From: Phoronis australis
Lineage: Eukaryota; Phoronida; Phoronidae
Length of the DNA: 64,000 bases
Direction of reading: 5' to 3'
Assembly: GCA_002633005.1 (NCBI GenBank)
Contig: NMRA01000573.1
Span: 186,001-250,000 of the forward strand
Shown here one piece after another: positions 1-11,600 of the stretch (positions are counted from its first letter, which is position 1; each line of letters starts with the position of its first letter). The notes under the pieces were generated by a model. That model ran no database searches. It had not been told where the DNA came from and saw only the letters and a list, made by a program, of their open reading frames with translations. A program made the translations under genes and the position numbers.

Positions 1-442
1 GTCAAGGCCCTAAATGTTGTAAATAAACCGATTGATATCGATTGCCGCTAGAGGGTGCATTCCCATCCGTCTCGCTTCATGGCTACGGACTTGCCGCTAC
101 GAAAGGTTTCCCCATGTTTTACTTTCGATAGATGAAATGCACCAATACAATCGAAGCGGGGTTTAAAGGTTGACGTGACTGATTAGTCACCGCTAACGAG
201 TCCCTGTTTTGAAAAGTCTTTATAACCACATTTTGCTTTAGTGAATGAAGACGTATTTTGCAGGGCGAATCAAACTGGGTAAGTTCTTTCGATTTTAAGG
301 AAACTTTTACCTATCTACTTCTTAATTTGAAGAACATAAAAATCATGGTGTAACGTTATTCAGGACTGCTCAGTTCTTACGAGAATGATATTTTGGAAAA
401 GAAGTGGTCTCCCACTTTCAGCATCTTGGTGGGTAAATGTCA
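1..442. repeat. Contig-end segment duplicated at 2726-3167
   Basis: Every base I compared in these 442 bases matches 2726-3167, and the match stops exactly at the single N at 443. After the N the sequence is unrelated to what follows 3167. An apparently perfect copy ending at a gap character is what an unmerged contig end or haplotig looks like, so I read it as an assembly artefact rather than a biological duplication. I see no coding exon in it. Confidence 0.85.
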
Positions 443-443
443 N
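443..443. other. Assembly gap (single N)
   Basis: A lone N separates the duplicated contig end from new sequence. It marks a join of unknown size, so order and distance across it should not be trusted. Confidence 0.9.
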
Positions 444-589
444 CGTGTTCTATTGGTTAATGCAGGTGTATACTTTTGTCTTAAGATAAACATCAGTGAA
501 CAATGTGCATAAAACACAGAGATTAACTTGCTGAAATAACCCAAAACCCTGACTTGCGTATATGTGATAGATACATGTATCAAGTCTAA

Positions 590-716
590 TCAAATGCTTT
601 GTTTGGATGTTTTCCGTGGTTTATCATCCACATCCAACATAAGCAAGTCCAGTAAGTCAAAGTTATCTTCCAAAAGCACCAAATTCAACAAATCTAATCT
701 GCCATCTTCGAGTTGA
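590..716 (-). CDS. Putative 3'-terminal exon of an unidentified gene
   Basis: On the minus strand a CTGTAG acceptor precedes one base plus 41 sense codons and a TGA (590-592). The peptide is acidic and leucine-rich, with LDLLNL and FDLLDLLMLD segments, and ends in a basic DDKPRKTSKQSI tail. The composition is protein-like and unlike the AT-rich surroundings. The frame is closed by a TGA a few codons upstream of the acceptor, as expected for a real exon edge. I recognise no family. The phase does not join directly to the exon-like piece at 994-1110, so an intervening exon would be needed, or the two belong to different transcripts. Confidence 0.35.
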
Positions 717-993
717 CTACAGCGCCATCACTTGACTGGGCGTACGTGTACCCGAAACAAAAAATGGAACATAACGCATATGAAACCGTGAACCTGTGAC
801 TCACACGCTCGCATTTAACGTGTAGCTGAAGCTCTCAAGAAATAACAACATCTTTAGATTGCATTGATCGGTTAAAAACTAGCGTTACACCATTCATAGC
901 CACCAGTGTGTCATATTTATGTCGAAGGTCAAATTTTAAGGTGCATCCTAACAAAAGCTAACTTGCGTCTCGCATCAAGGGCGTATATCTTAC

Positions 994-1110
994 CTTGCAT
1001 TTCCATGGTTCCGTCGCAGTTAGTCACTAAATTATAAGAGACTTTCACCTGTCCGTTTTGATCCAGAAAAAACGTTCGGATAGGCTCGGACGTTGCAGGT
1101 GTCATGACAT
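994..1110 (-). CDS. Putative internal exon of an unidentified gene
   Basis: Read on the minus strand, a pyrimidine-rich CCCTTTCTTCTAG acceptor is followed by 117 bases with one open frame and a strong CAAG|GTAAGA donor. Both introns would be phase 1, a pattern frequent among exons that encode extracellular modules. The peptide includes the stretches SEPIRTFFLDQNGQVKVSY and NLVTNCDGTMEMQ. I do not recognise the domain. It lies on the same strand as, and upstream of, the exon at 590-716, so the two may belong to one gene, but their phases do not match directly. Confidence 0.35.
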
Positions 1111-1116
1111 CTAGAA

Positions 1117-2725
1117 GAAAGGGAAGCTAGTTCTTCAGATAGCTGCTGGCCATTAAGATTTCTGGAAAGGCTTTTCGTAGCGAATAAACACTCTAGACCA
1201 GGCGTGCGTTCCGTAGACGCTAGAACCTCATGAAAACCGTTAGGTCACGCAAGACTTCGCAAGATATTATCAACCAAAGCTCGCGATAAGACCAGTCTTG
1301 TGTTCAATAAGGACAGCACTCCGAATCCCTTTGAAGCCCTTCGCGAGATTGTCGGGCTATTGAACGACGCGCTTGCGAAAAGCGTTTTCATTTTTGGCGA
1401 TCGTTTCTCAAGCTGCATCACCAACAAAGACCGAAAGCCAATCGTTCATTAGCGAAGTCTAACAGTTCGAAGAGCTCGCGTAAAGCGTTTCGAAGCACTT
1501 TGCTTAAGCTTATTGAACGCAAGGCTGCTTCTCTTCGTGAGACTCTTGCGTCTACGATCCGTACGTTTTCTCTGCAACAAAACTGATAGCTCAAGTCTTC
1601 ATTAATACATGATATGTGAATCTAAATCTTAAATGGTAGTATTTTTCTGTACAATTAAAACACTTTTTGAACCGGCAACAGTCACATGTAATATGCGATA
1701 TTAAAATACAGAGGATCCAAATCATGCTTACAGTCTTTGCAATCAGGATCGGAGTGCAATGTCACTATCTCTGAAGTTCGGACAGGTTTTAAGAAAAACC
1801 TAAGCCTAAGCTAGTCTAGAAGCAAGCAACGAAACTTGTCTCATCAGGGACACAAAGCTATTTATTCAATCAAACGACGAATGTGATCGATTCCCACCGA
1901 ATTTTGCACTCAGGAGATGCCCACTCATTCACTACAGCAGTGAGGTTTGAGGATTTAAAGAATATTTTAATATCGAGCGTGTGTAAATGAAGTTCTATAA
2001 ACAACTGATGGGAGTTGAAAGAATCTGCTCAAACTATGTTGTCTTAGGAGAACTATGAAGGTGTCCAACTGATGCATAAAGTGTTCATTAAACTGATTAA
2101 GTATTGGTTAAAATTATTTAAAATGACGACAACACATCATAAGCTACGATCGGTATATAACCCGCTAGTCACATTGGAGGAATTAGTCTTCATCTGTCAG
2201 GAATTTGTTGCAAAGATGATTTTGGAATGGTATGGTGCAGTCAGGGAGTCGGCTGTGAAACATCATTTCTTGTCTTTTTTATCAACGAATCAAAGATTAT
2301 TTTTGCAAGATCAAAACTTTGCTGCGGAGAATATGTTAGCTCAAAACATAGTACATATTTCTCATTTAAAACTGACTTGAAACGGAGACCTATTGGTTGC
2401 TTGGCTTTCCGTATGTTTTTATATCAGCTATGGCTAAATTTTGTTGCTCTAATCATTAACACGATGATATAGAACTCCGTGAAGTACCGTGAGTTCCATT
2501 TCCATGTGTCACAAACTGAGGATGAATATCGTTTTATTTGTGTTTGTAACATGCACTGCACTCTGAGAACTGCTGGTGCTGGCGTGAACCAAATAAGTAT
2601 AAATTTGAAAGCTTAATGAAAATATAGGAGCCTACGACTCAAATTGACCTTGCGAAATTTGTTTTTAACGTCACTGAATCCAGAGAAACGTTGCTCAGCG
2701 CTCATTTGTAACTACATACGTATGG
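1117..2725. other. Intergenic; coding-like GC-rich patch 1234-1585
   Basis: No supportable gene. The patch at 1234-1585 is richer in GC than its surroundings and has long open stretches on both strands, for example about 70 codons on plus from 1234 and about 50 on minus after a TTGTTGCAG at about 1578. The frames contradict one another and contain stops. It may be a decayed exon or gene remnant. The overlapping 102- and 81-codon frames at 2072-2472 are AT-rich and have no recognisable features. Confidence 0.3.
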
Positions 2726-3167
2726 GTCAAGGCCCTAAATGTTGTAAATAAACCGATTGATATCGATTGCCGCTAGAGGGTGCATTCCCATCCGTCTCGC
2801 TTCATGGCTACGGACTTGCCGCTACGAAAGGTTTCCCCATGTTTTACTTTCGATAGATGAAATGCACCAATACAATCGAAGCGGGGTTTAAAGGTTGACG
2901 TGACTGATTAGTCACCGCTAACGAGTCCCTGTTTTGAAAAGTCTTTATAACCACATTTTGCTTTAGTGAATGAAGACGTATTTTGCAGGGCGAATCAAAC
3001 TGGGTAAGTTCTTTCGATTTTAAGGAAACTTTTACCTATCTACTTCTTAATTTGAAGAACATAAAAATCATGGTGTAACGTTATTCAGGACTGCTCAGTT
3101 CTTACGAGAATGATATTTTGGAAAAGAAGTGGTCTCCCACTTTCAGCATCTTGGTGGGTAAATGTCA

Positions 3168-6100
3168 CAAAATGTAATCTCCATTTTCAAGCTTGTTTTT
3201 AAAGCTATGTCGTTGTTCTTTGACTTACTTCATAACATGGTGTATCAGCAAATTCACCAGGCCTACACACGTCTAATGTACCGCAAAGAGATCAAATCAC
3301 CTACGCTCTATATTTTACACAAATTATGAAACATCCCGAAAAAGCTGTTATTATTTTTTTCTTCGTGCATTATTCTGGAGACGCCATTGTTGTCAACTGC
3401 ACACTGAGTCTGTGGTCAATAATAGTGGATATAAAACCATTATTTATCTACAATATTCTAACTTAGAAGACGTGGTGTGTTTATTTTGCATTGCAAAACT
3501 GGCTCAACCTGCTCTTTACGGAGAGTCGAAGTGATTTCTGAAGGAACTGTTCGTTATTGTTTGCGTACGTCCATGCTTGGCACAGAAAGTGGCCAGCCGG
3601 GTCAAGCCAACTTGCTCAGCTTAGCATCGAATAAAAACTAACTGTCAGATATTACCTATCCCCGAAATCACTTCTACACTGAGTAATAACAAGCTGAGGC
3701 CAGTTTTATTCGGATGAGCCGTTGAAATCAAAAGCCATTTTTTGGCAAAAAGCGGGTTTATTTCAGTGTTAAAGATTCAATGTCGGTATAATCACTTGGT
3801 TCACGTATCCATCACGACGATTAACAGTTTTACAACTAAATGTTTAAAATTTGTTCAAAGTGAAGAAGGAATCACGGAAGGTGCGCGCGCGTTCGACTTT
3901 GTTACTTAGTAAACTGCAAATGGGTAATACGGTACTCGTTTTTCTTTTCGGCCTGGACAAAGTGTAAAGCGTTTATGTAGGATATTCTAGGAAAATATTC
4001 AATTTTGGCCAACTTTAGAACATCGTGTCTCATCATGAACGGCATAACATGAGACTTTCACACATTATACTTTACGCATTGTTCTCTAAAGGAATTTTTA
4101 GGAACTGTTTTTTAAAATGTTCCGCTTTTGCGAGAAGCATTATCAAAAACAGGACATGTGCAAGCTTGTGAAAAAAATAAAGTTTCATAAAACGAAAACG
4201 AAAGCTGTAACAGCGTTTTTGAGATTTATCTGGAACATTTAAATTTGATCCTGTTGTTTTGCTGTGAATGTACCTATCTTTTTAACTAAAGACACCTGGT
4301 CACGTAAGCTTATTAACATCAGATTAGTGTCCGGTCAACAAACAAATTCTACGGAATTCCTGCTTTCAGAAAACACTTTTGCTGAGTTAAAGTCTACAGT
4401 TGTGTAGATATTTGACTAAACGTGCAGACGTCTCAAAAAGATGCTACACCGCCTCAAGTGGATATTAAAGTGCTCGTGATTGGATGCAGCATTATTTGCA
4501 TTTTCTATTCTGATTAGTTCTGTTCTTCACGAACACGCGCTCTCGTTCAAAAACCTCGCGAATCAGCACTTTACACTTTTAATGATATCAACCATTTGAT
4601 TGGGTTGAAATTGAAACGTTCATTGACGTTAATGATGCGACGTAATTTGTTTTTCCAAAAAAAAAAAACGCCACTCTCCTTAAGCTTGCCCTATGTTCTC
4701 ATTTACTGGACCTCTTGAAACTGTTGTGGTTTCGGCTCTGGAAAAACTGAGTCATCGCAATCCCCAAAATAGTCAAAACCTGTTGCAATTTCTATACGAA
4801 TTCATAAGTAAAGTAACGCACAATCAACACATTTTTAAGCTATGATAACAATTATGAACTAGTTTATGCTTACCGAGCCGTACAGGTATTTCCGATAACT
4901 TTTGACCAGCAGTCTGTAACATTGTTTGCAATTATAAGAGAAAGTATGGTATACACGGTGACTCACAGTGGCCATAGCGCTTGGCATTGTCCCATGGAGT
5001 GGGGGAAAATCCAAGTTTCGGTAGTCGTATTTCTAAGAAATAATAACCAGATTATGACTCAAAAGTTATAAATGCGACCCTGGATTTTGAAGAATTAGAA
5101 TCGCGTTCTTTCTTCGGCCGCGAATGAAGAAGTTTTTCAAACAACCTTTCAGTACTGGTTCATTTTTCTCGATTTCAATGAAGAGTTTTACATTTACTTT
5201 TGCCAAAATGCAACTATCAAACAAAAATAGGCATCTTTCAAGCCGGGGTGTATTTTATCTTTTTCTGTACATTCAATCTCGGCGCGCATGAAACAAATCA
5301 ATAAATAAAAAATTAAAAGGTGAATAAAGCAATGCACGTGAAATTGCAGAGAATGTAAAATCCCAATGATTTGATATTCATAATATGAATAGAGGATTCC
5401 ACTGAATTAATATTACAATGAATGTCTGTCGACAACGAAGTTCAAGGTGCGATAGGCCCGCTTTCCGGATTGAGTTACGCGTAGCGTTATACACAACTGG
5501 GCTGAGTTGCATAAAGCTTCAAAAGTTATACGCTGGATAAATTGTTGCATGACGTCAGGTGCATTGTTCAACAATAACAACGTGATGCGTGATAATGCGA
5601 CTTCATTGTTGCTATACGGCGTATAGCTTTTACGCAACTGGGCCCAGGTTGCTTGCTCAAATCATAAGAGAGTTCTGACCTGTGTGCTTGAGTCATCATT
5701 TTAGCACCAGGACGAGTAGAACGTGAAGTAAACAAATGCTGAAATACATTGGCATTCACTAGTGGTTGTATTGTTTGCCATTTCTATGCAACACAATAGT
5801 TTGCGTATTTCCTACATTCTTTCAATGTGTTTCGGTATTTATACACTTGGCATATATCAACATTCGTCACCAGTTAACCTGGGCGAAAGTAAAACTTTCA
5901 CAAGAATGAAAACCATACGAGATTTGAGTTAATTTTTCCGTAACTATGAAATTATGTCGTTACTGATCGAACTCTAACCTCCACACTACGGTTATTCGAA
6001 GGAACTGCAACAGTTTTGTGTTGTAAATATTGAGCCAGCAATGCTCTAGTGGTAGATTTTCTTTGAGATGAGTGAAATTTCTACATACAGCGAGTTAGGC

Positions 6101-7253
6101 AACTTGAAATATTTTTTTTCCGTTTGCAATCGATTGTCATTCAATGGCGCTATATAGGTTAAAAATTATCTGAGAAGGCATCAAATATAATATCTTTGCA
6201 GAAATTTTAAATACATTTTGTTTTTCAGAAAATTGTGAAAGACTAATCAAAAGTTAATTATATAATTGTTAAAAATAGTAAAAAATCTCAGAATCAATAA
6301 AGCCATCCTCCGACATACGAGTTAACAAACTATGAAATCAAATGTGAACAGGTATTTCCGTAAAAGGTTGACAAACGAAGAAAAGTTGAATCGCTTTCAG
6401 TTGAGTCATGCCCTGGAAGTACGTACAAAAACTTGATTATTTCATTGACTGACTGGAAATACCTGCGGTGTCGATACATGTTTTCAAAACAAAAATCCCT
6501 AGGTAATAATACTGTATGCAGGGAATACCTGGTTTCAAGTGGACGTCATTGTGAAGCAGAGCCTATGGCGCTGTGCGAATTAAGAATTTAGAAAACAATG
6601 CATCGTATCATCAGAAGACACTGGTTTCCGTTTGTGTCTGCGTAATTTATGTATCTATATTGTATGGCTACTTTCTGGTAATTGTATCAGACTGGACTTG
6701 TATATTATGAATATCTCACAGCTGAGAAATACTAAACTCTTAAAAATTCCGAAACCTAGATACTACAACTACCTTCCAACTATGGGGTTGATGCTAACGA
6801 TTTTTAAATTGAAATTGGATAATTAAAATGTTGTTTCGCTCTGTTAAGAAACTCACTTACACAGAATAAAGCATAATGTGACAAAAGAGCTAACAGCATT
6901 ACAGAATACCAAATACATCAATAAACATTTGCGTTAGGTCTTTACGATGACGATTTATTTCGAGAGTGTTGGAGAGAAAATTATTCAAACAAGAGGAAAC
7001 TAAAATGTGACAGAATAAAAAAATCGACCATTACTGAAAAAGAGACGATAAAGATTATGAAACGGGTGGACGATCTAGAATATCACGAAACACGGGGACC
7101 ACAGCGTGCTTAAAATAAAACACGAAAAATCTGGGCATGCTTGCAGGCGGTCCTAATCTCAAATCACAGACATCCTATGTCTAAAAATATCATCCACTGC
7201 ATCCATAAGTTTGTCCTGGATTCTGTCTCATGAAAGTGACTATAAAGTATTTC
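3168..7253. other. Intergenic, AT-rich, no gene recognised
   Basis: Many stops in all frames and no convincing exon. A segment near 5440-5660 has repeated words (GCAACTGGGC and TTACGC/TTATACGC) and short inverted matches, suggesting a decayed small transposable element. I could not define its ends. Otherwise I see nothing specific. Confidence 0.4.
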
Positions 7254-7255
7254 TA

Positions 7256-7419
7256 GGGTGTAATGCGTTTATAATTACTTGGCTTCATTCTTTATAAGCA
7301 ATTGCGGGTAAGATAGAATTTCTGTCTTAAGTCATCAATAACAGAAATTTAGTCTAACGTTCCCGTTTAACAATTACTGAAAAAACATTTGGCCAAGTAT
7401 TTATAAACGCATCATCACC
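7256..7419. mobile_element. 164-bp MITE with TA target-site duplication
   Basis: Terminal inverted repeats: the left end begins GGGTGTAATGCGTTTATAA and the right end, reverse-complemented, begins GGTGATGATGCGTTTATAA. Both continue to TACTTGGC with few mismatches. TA dinucleotides at 7254-7255 and 7420-7421 flank the element. There is no coding capacity. A TA duplication with inverted repeats of about 27 bp fits a Tc1/mariner-type non-autonomous element. The superfamily is inferred from the TA only. Confidence 0.7.
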
Positions 7420-7421
7420 TA

Positions 7422-8657
7422 AATAATAATTAATAGAAATTATTTCAGCAATAAACAGTTATCTGTAAATTCTCAGGGCCTCTGCACTTTTGCTCAACTG
7501 AGATTTAATTATTTATTAGGAATGGTAGTGTAGAGTGTAAGCCCCAACTTAAGTTTTAAGATAATTTTTATAAAGCAGGCACCTGATTGCGTTCCGTTAA
7601 ATTATTTCGAGATTTAGGAAAGGATACGCTGAATCAACCACGAGAGTGGTAAGGCGACACTCAAGTTTTTTGTTTTTTTTTGAACCACGGTTGAATTTGC
7701 CCTCCTAGTTGGCTGGGCATTTTAAATCTCGTGAAGTATGTGAAGGCTACAAATGACATTTATACGATTTTTGAGTCGTTTCTGGATGAAATATTGCCAG
7801 TTGTTGATCCCTGGATACATTTTTCCACAGACGTGATTGAAAAAAATAGGAGTTGAAACTTAGCATGAAATTCAAGAACTTTTCAGTAACTTTGTAAAAA
7901 TCTATCTGGTTGGCCACTACTTTTCGCTTCATTTCTGTAATCCGAAGAGTTTTGAGTAACTCTGAATGCACCTTTTTGTCAGTTCTTAGTGGTTGCTTTG
8001 GGGGTGAATAATGCCAATTTGGTGTACTTTTGATCGTTTTGAAGTAGCCGGCTGCACTTTCGGTAGTCGTAGAAGATGGTAAGTTTTGACTATGCAATCA
8101 GTTTCAATAGACTTTGTACAAGGTTTCTGAAGTCTTTGGCCCAGTGTACTCTTCATATTTTTAGGTTTTGTACACGCTTTGGAACAGACTTCTGGAGCTG
8201 CCAAGTGCTGTTTTTTATCAAGCCTTAGCAAGTGTGGTGAGTAAGGTAGCGTTCTAACTAGCATATCTTAGAAACAAAATGGTCGCCACTGATATGATTG
8301 GACAACGAGGGCGAATTGTTGAATTATGGTTTCATACGCCAAGATTCCTTAGCCGCAAGAGATCCACAAGCATACGTTACAGAGCGCACCTCTGGTTACA
8401 CGAGAAAACCTCTTGGTCACATGACCAAACGTTACGGCGTAGACAAGTTTAAAAACTGGAGTTAGCTATTGTTGGTCCGTCTCCAAACAATAGCTAATTT
8501 TGCGGTAGACGTTTTTCGTATAAGATTGGCAAAAACTGCCAACAAATATCTAACAATCATCACAAGTTAATTTTTTCCATGAGAAAAATGAATGAGCTAT
8601 TCTTCAATACTTGTAATACATATTGAAATTCAATGGAGCTTGTTTTTCTGCATTACA
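7422..8657. other. Upstream region of the lectin-deaminase gene
   Basis: No supportable coding exon. Overlapping minus-strand frames at 7747-8264 (116 and 92 codons) are low complexity and mutually inconsistent. Any promoter and 5' untranslated exon of the gene starting at 8671 should lie here or farther upstream, because an acceptor directly precedes its start codon. I could not identify a core promoter. Confidence 0.35.
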
Positions 8658-8658
8658 G
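8644..8658 (+). promoter_or_regulatory. Splice acceptor of a 5'-UTR intron
   Basis: TTTTCTGCATTACAG followed by G, 12 bases before the ATG at 8671. No in-frame coding exon is evident just upstream, so the simplest reading is a 5'-UTR intron preceding a single long coding exon. cDNA would settle it. Confidence 0.45.
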
Positions 8659-8670
8659 GTCTGAACAACG

Positions 8671-11600
8671 ATGCAGCAGAGAGGTAGAATACAACGCTTT
8701 GCACTGTTGTGGGCGTTACTTCTGATTTTACAGCAGTTTGACGTCGTTCTTCTCATGAACGTTGCCCAGTTATCAGGGCATCGAACAATTAAAAATGAGC
8801 AGCCGAGATGGAAACAGAGCAGTAGGGATCTTCCATCAGTACCTAATGTTTTCCAAAATCCAAAGCGTTCAGGTGAAGGTGAAGCGCATGACGTAGCAAC
8901 GACGTTACAGAAAAGCGCAACGACAGAGCTGTTCAAAGGAAATGCGACAGAGGGAGTAGAAGAGCTGAAGTTTTCACCACGTGCTCAGGCTAAGCGTGAC
9001 AAGCGCTCAATTGGGGAAGACATAAACAGAGTGATTGAAGCTATCAAAACGAGTGTAGAGACAATGGACAACAGGGACACTTTTGCAAGGAACGTGTCGA
9101 CATGGCTGAGGTCTTGCCATTCACACAGAGATCAGAATATTCATTTCTGGAGAAAACACGTGGCTCTGTATCCGTTCTTCCTCGTGACGTTGTCAATAGC
9201 GCTGTACGTAAGAGGCTGTCGGGAAGAATTGAAAAACCACTTGCAAGAACTCCTTGACATACTTGATGCAAACGACGTGATCGATTTCGTTGAGGACTTC
9301 AATATTTTGCGAGTAAAAGACCTGATGAGCGGCTCGTCAGAGAGAGATTTCATGCACGACGCTGACACGCCTGAAGCTATGATTAATGCAGAAAGTGAAG
9401 AGATCGTGGTTGAAAATTTCAAAAACATCAAACAACTCTCTGAAATCTTTGATGATTTTAACGGTAGGAGTCGCAGAAGTCATTATGGGTTGCAACCTGC
9501 TCTCGATGACATCATTACTCAATACGAAGTACTTAAATCCATGTATAGCCACGAAGAGAATGACAGAACAAAACGAAATACCGGCAATCGAAAACCAGAA
9601 AACTCGTTGACAATAGACCGAGAGGTACTCGCGAAAATCTTGGACAAAAGGTTTGTCCAAGATTCTGATCATATTTTATCTAGCTCAATCACCCGTCATG
9701 CCTTTAAGTCAATCAATGACAGACTGTATTCTCAGATTTTGCCACAGACCAATCCTCTACACAGACAACGACGAGCAGCAGATATGGACGACGAAACAGC
9801 CAGACCATTTTTTATTAAAAACTCTGCATTTCCATGTAAATTATTAACAGCTAAAATGTCTGGTGGACAGTATGTCATGTCCATGGAATCCTACAGCGAA
9901 GAAGCGTTACAATTGTGGGTTTGGGAAAATGGTCATCTTCGAAACTTTGGTAATAAATTGTACGCTAACCTTGAGTCTCAGCTACTGTCTGATTCTGCAC
10001 CCAGAACTCTACTCCGAAAACTCAACGACTGGCTTGCTGTCGACGGAAGAGAGAACAGTGGCTGTTATGTCGAAGTTAAGGTTGCAGGTTTTAGTGTAGA
10101 ATTGCGAAAAAATTGTCAAGGAACTTCACAGAAGTGGCACTTTGTACAGATTGAGAAGGCGAGGGAAAGTTTTGACAGTGTTGTTTGCCTGTTTGTCATC
10201 CAAAACCGTGATTCCTGTCTAGTTCTAGAACATAGGCAAGAACATCTCAGATCGCGACCTGTACCACGCCAGGTTCATACACAGCAACTGTGGTACTGGG
10301 ACCATCACCGCATCCGAAACGCATATTCACATATGTACCTTGCCTCCAATGGCAGTGAAATGTTTTTGACGGACTCAAAGCAGCAGGCGTGGTCCTACAA
10401 GGAATGGCCAGTCGATGACGTTACAAAGGTAACCTTTCCTGGAATCAGTCACGCAACCTCGCAGGCCAATGACAACATAGCTAAAGGGGATTGGGATTTG
10501 ACTGACGCTGGTGATGATGAGAAAATGCGCTGCGGAAGGAAACACTATTATGTTCTAAAAAATACCGAAAAACCTTGCAATGTTCTGTGTGTCGAGGAAA
10601 CCGACAACGGGCCATACTTGTCCGTACCTGCGTCAGTTGGAATTCTCAGTTTCATGGTAGTAACGGTATTTGCATTATCTGTTGCTGGAGTGTACCATCA
10701 AAGGCAGGGCAAACAGACTCCAGCCAAATTGTTTTTCATAGCCGCAGCTGCTGTTGGACTGGTTACATCCGTTTGTGTAACATGTGCTGCAGTTGTTCGC
10801 AAAGTAGTGAAACTTATTAAGTTTGATTATTTCGACCCGGAAAATCCACTGAACTGTTTGTGGTACTCACAGAAAGAGAAACTAGTCAACGTTAGACACG
10901 GCAGCGATCTTAACACAAACAGCAGTGAAGTGGAACTTACCATGAACCAAGGAATGCTTAAACAACTTGGAAAAGAAAATTGTTATCTACATGTGGCCGG
11001 TGAGCAGAGTATTTCATGCCAAAATGAACCAACGAACTCCTCATGGGGTCTTGTGGATTATGATGACAATGAGTTTTCGGCGAAGATTTTCTGCCTGTAT
11101 GTTTTGCCTCAGAATAAGCCGAGGTGTGAGGACATGAGACGATACCGGCAAACGACTAGTGGTCATGGCGTGGCACATGACAAGCAAACGGATGACGACC
11201 ATGATGTATTGGAACAAAAACTGTGGTATTTTCATGGGGATAACTTGGTAAATCTGGACTCTGGGGACGTTTTCAATGGTAGCGTATCAGAACAGTCACC
11301 CATAAACTTCATCAATTACACGCAAAATTGTTCAACGTCTCTTTCGTTATTCTTTATTCAAACCAAAGCAGCAAATCGTAGAATTCTAGGATTTGACAGA
11401 TCAGAAGGTAATGTGAGCTTCCAGACTTACAACGACGACAATGTATTGGATAAACTTTGGTATATCAAAGGAAGTCACATTTTTAACTACGCCACCGGAT
11501 ATAAGCTGATGTTTAACGTCTCCTCGACCAATAGAACGGTCTTTTTAACTCACCGAGCTCAATCAGACGAAATGGAATGGTACGCAAAAGATAACAGAAT

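Noticed and set aside
1234-1585. Plus- or minus-strand coding exon in the GC-rich patch
   Set aside because: Both strands have partial open frames but each needs frameshifts; no consistent exon with splice sites could be built.
2072-2472. Overlapping 102- and 81-codon plus-strand frames as small genes
   Set aside because: AT-rich, no motif, frames overlap each other, no splice or start context.
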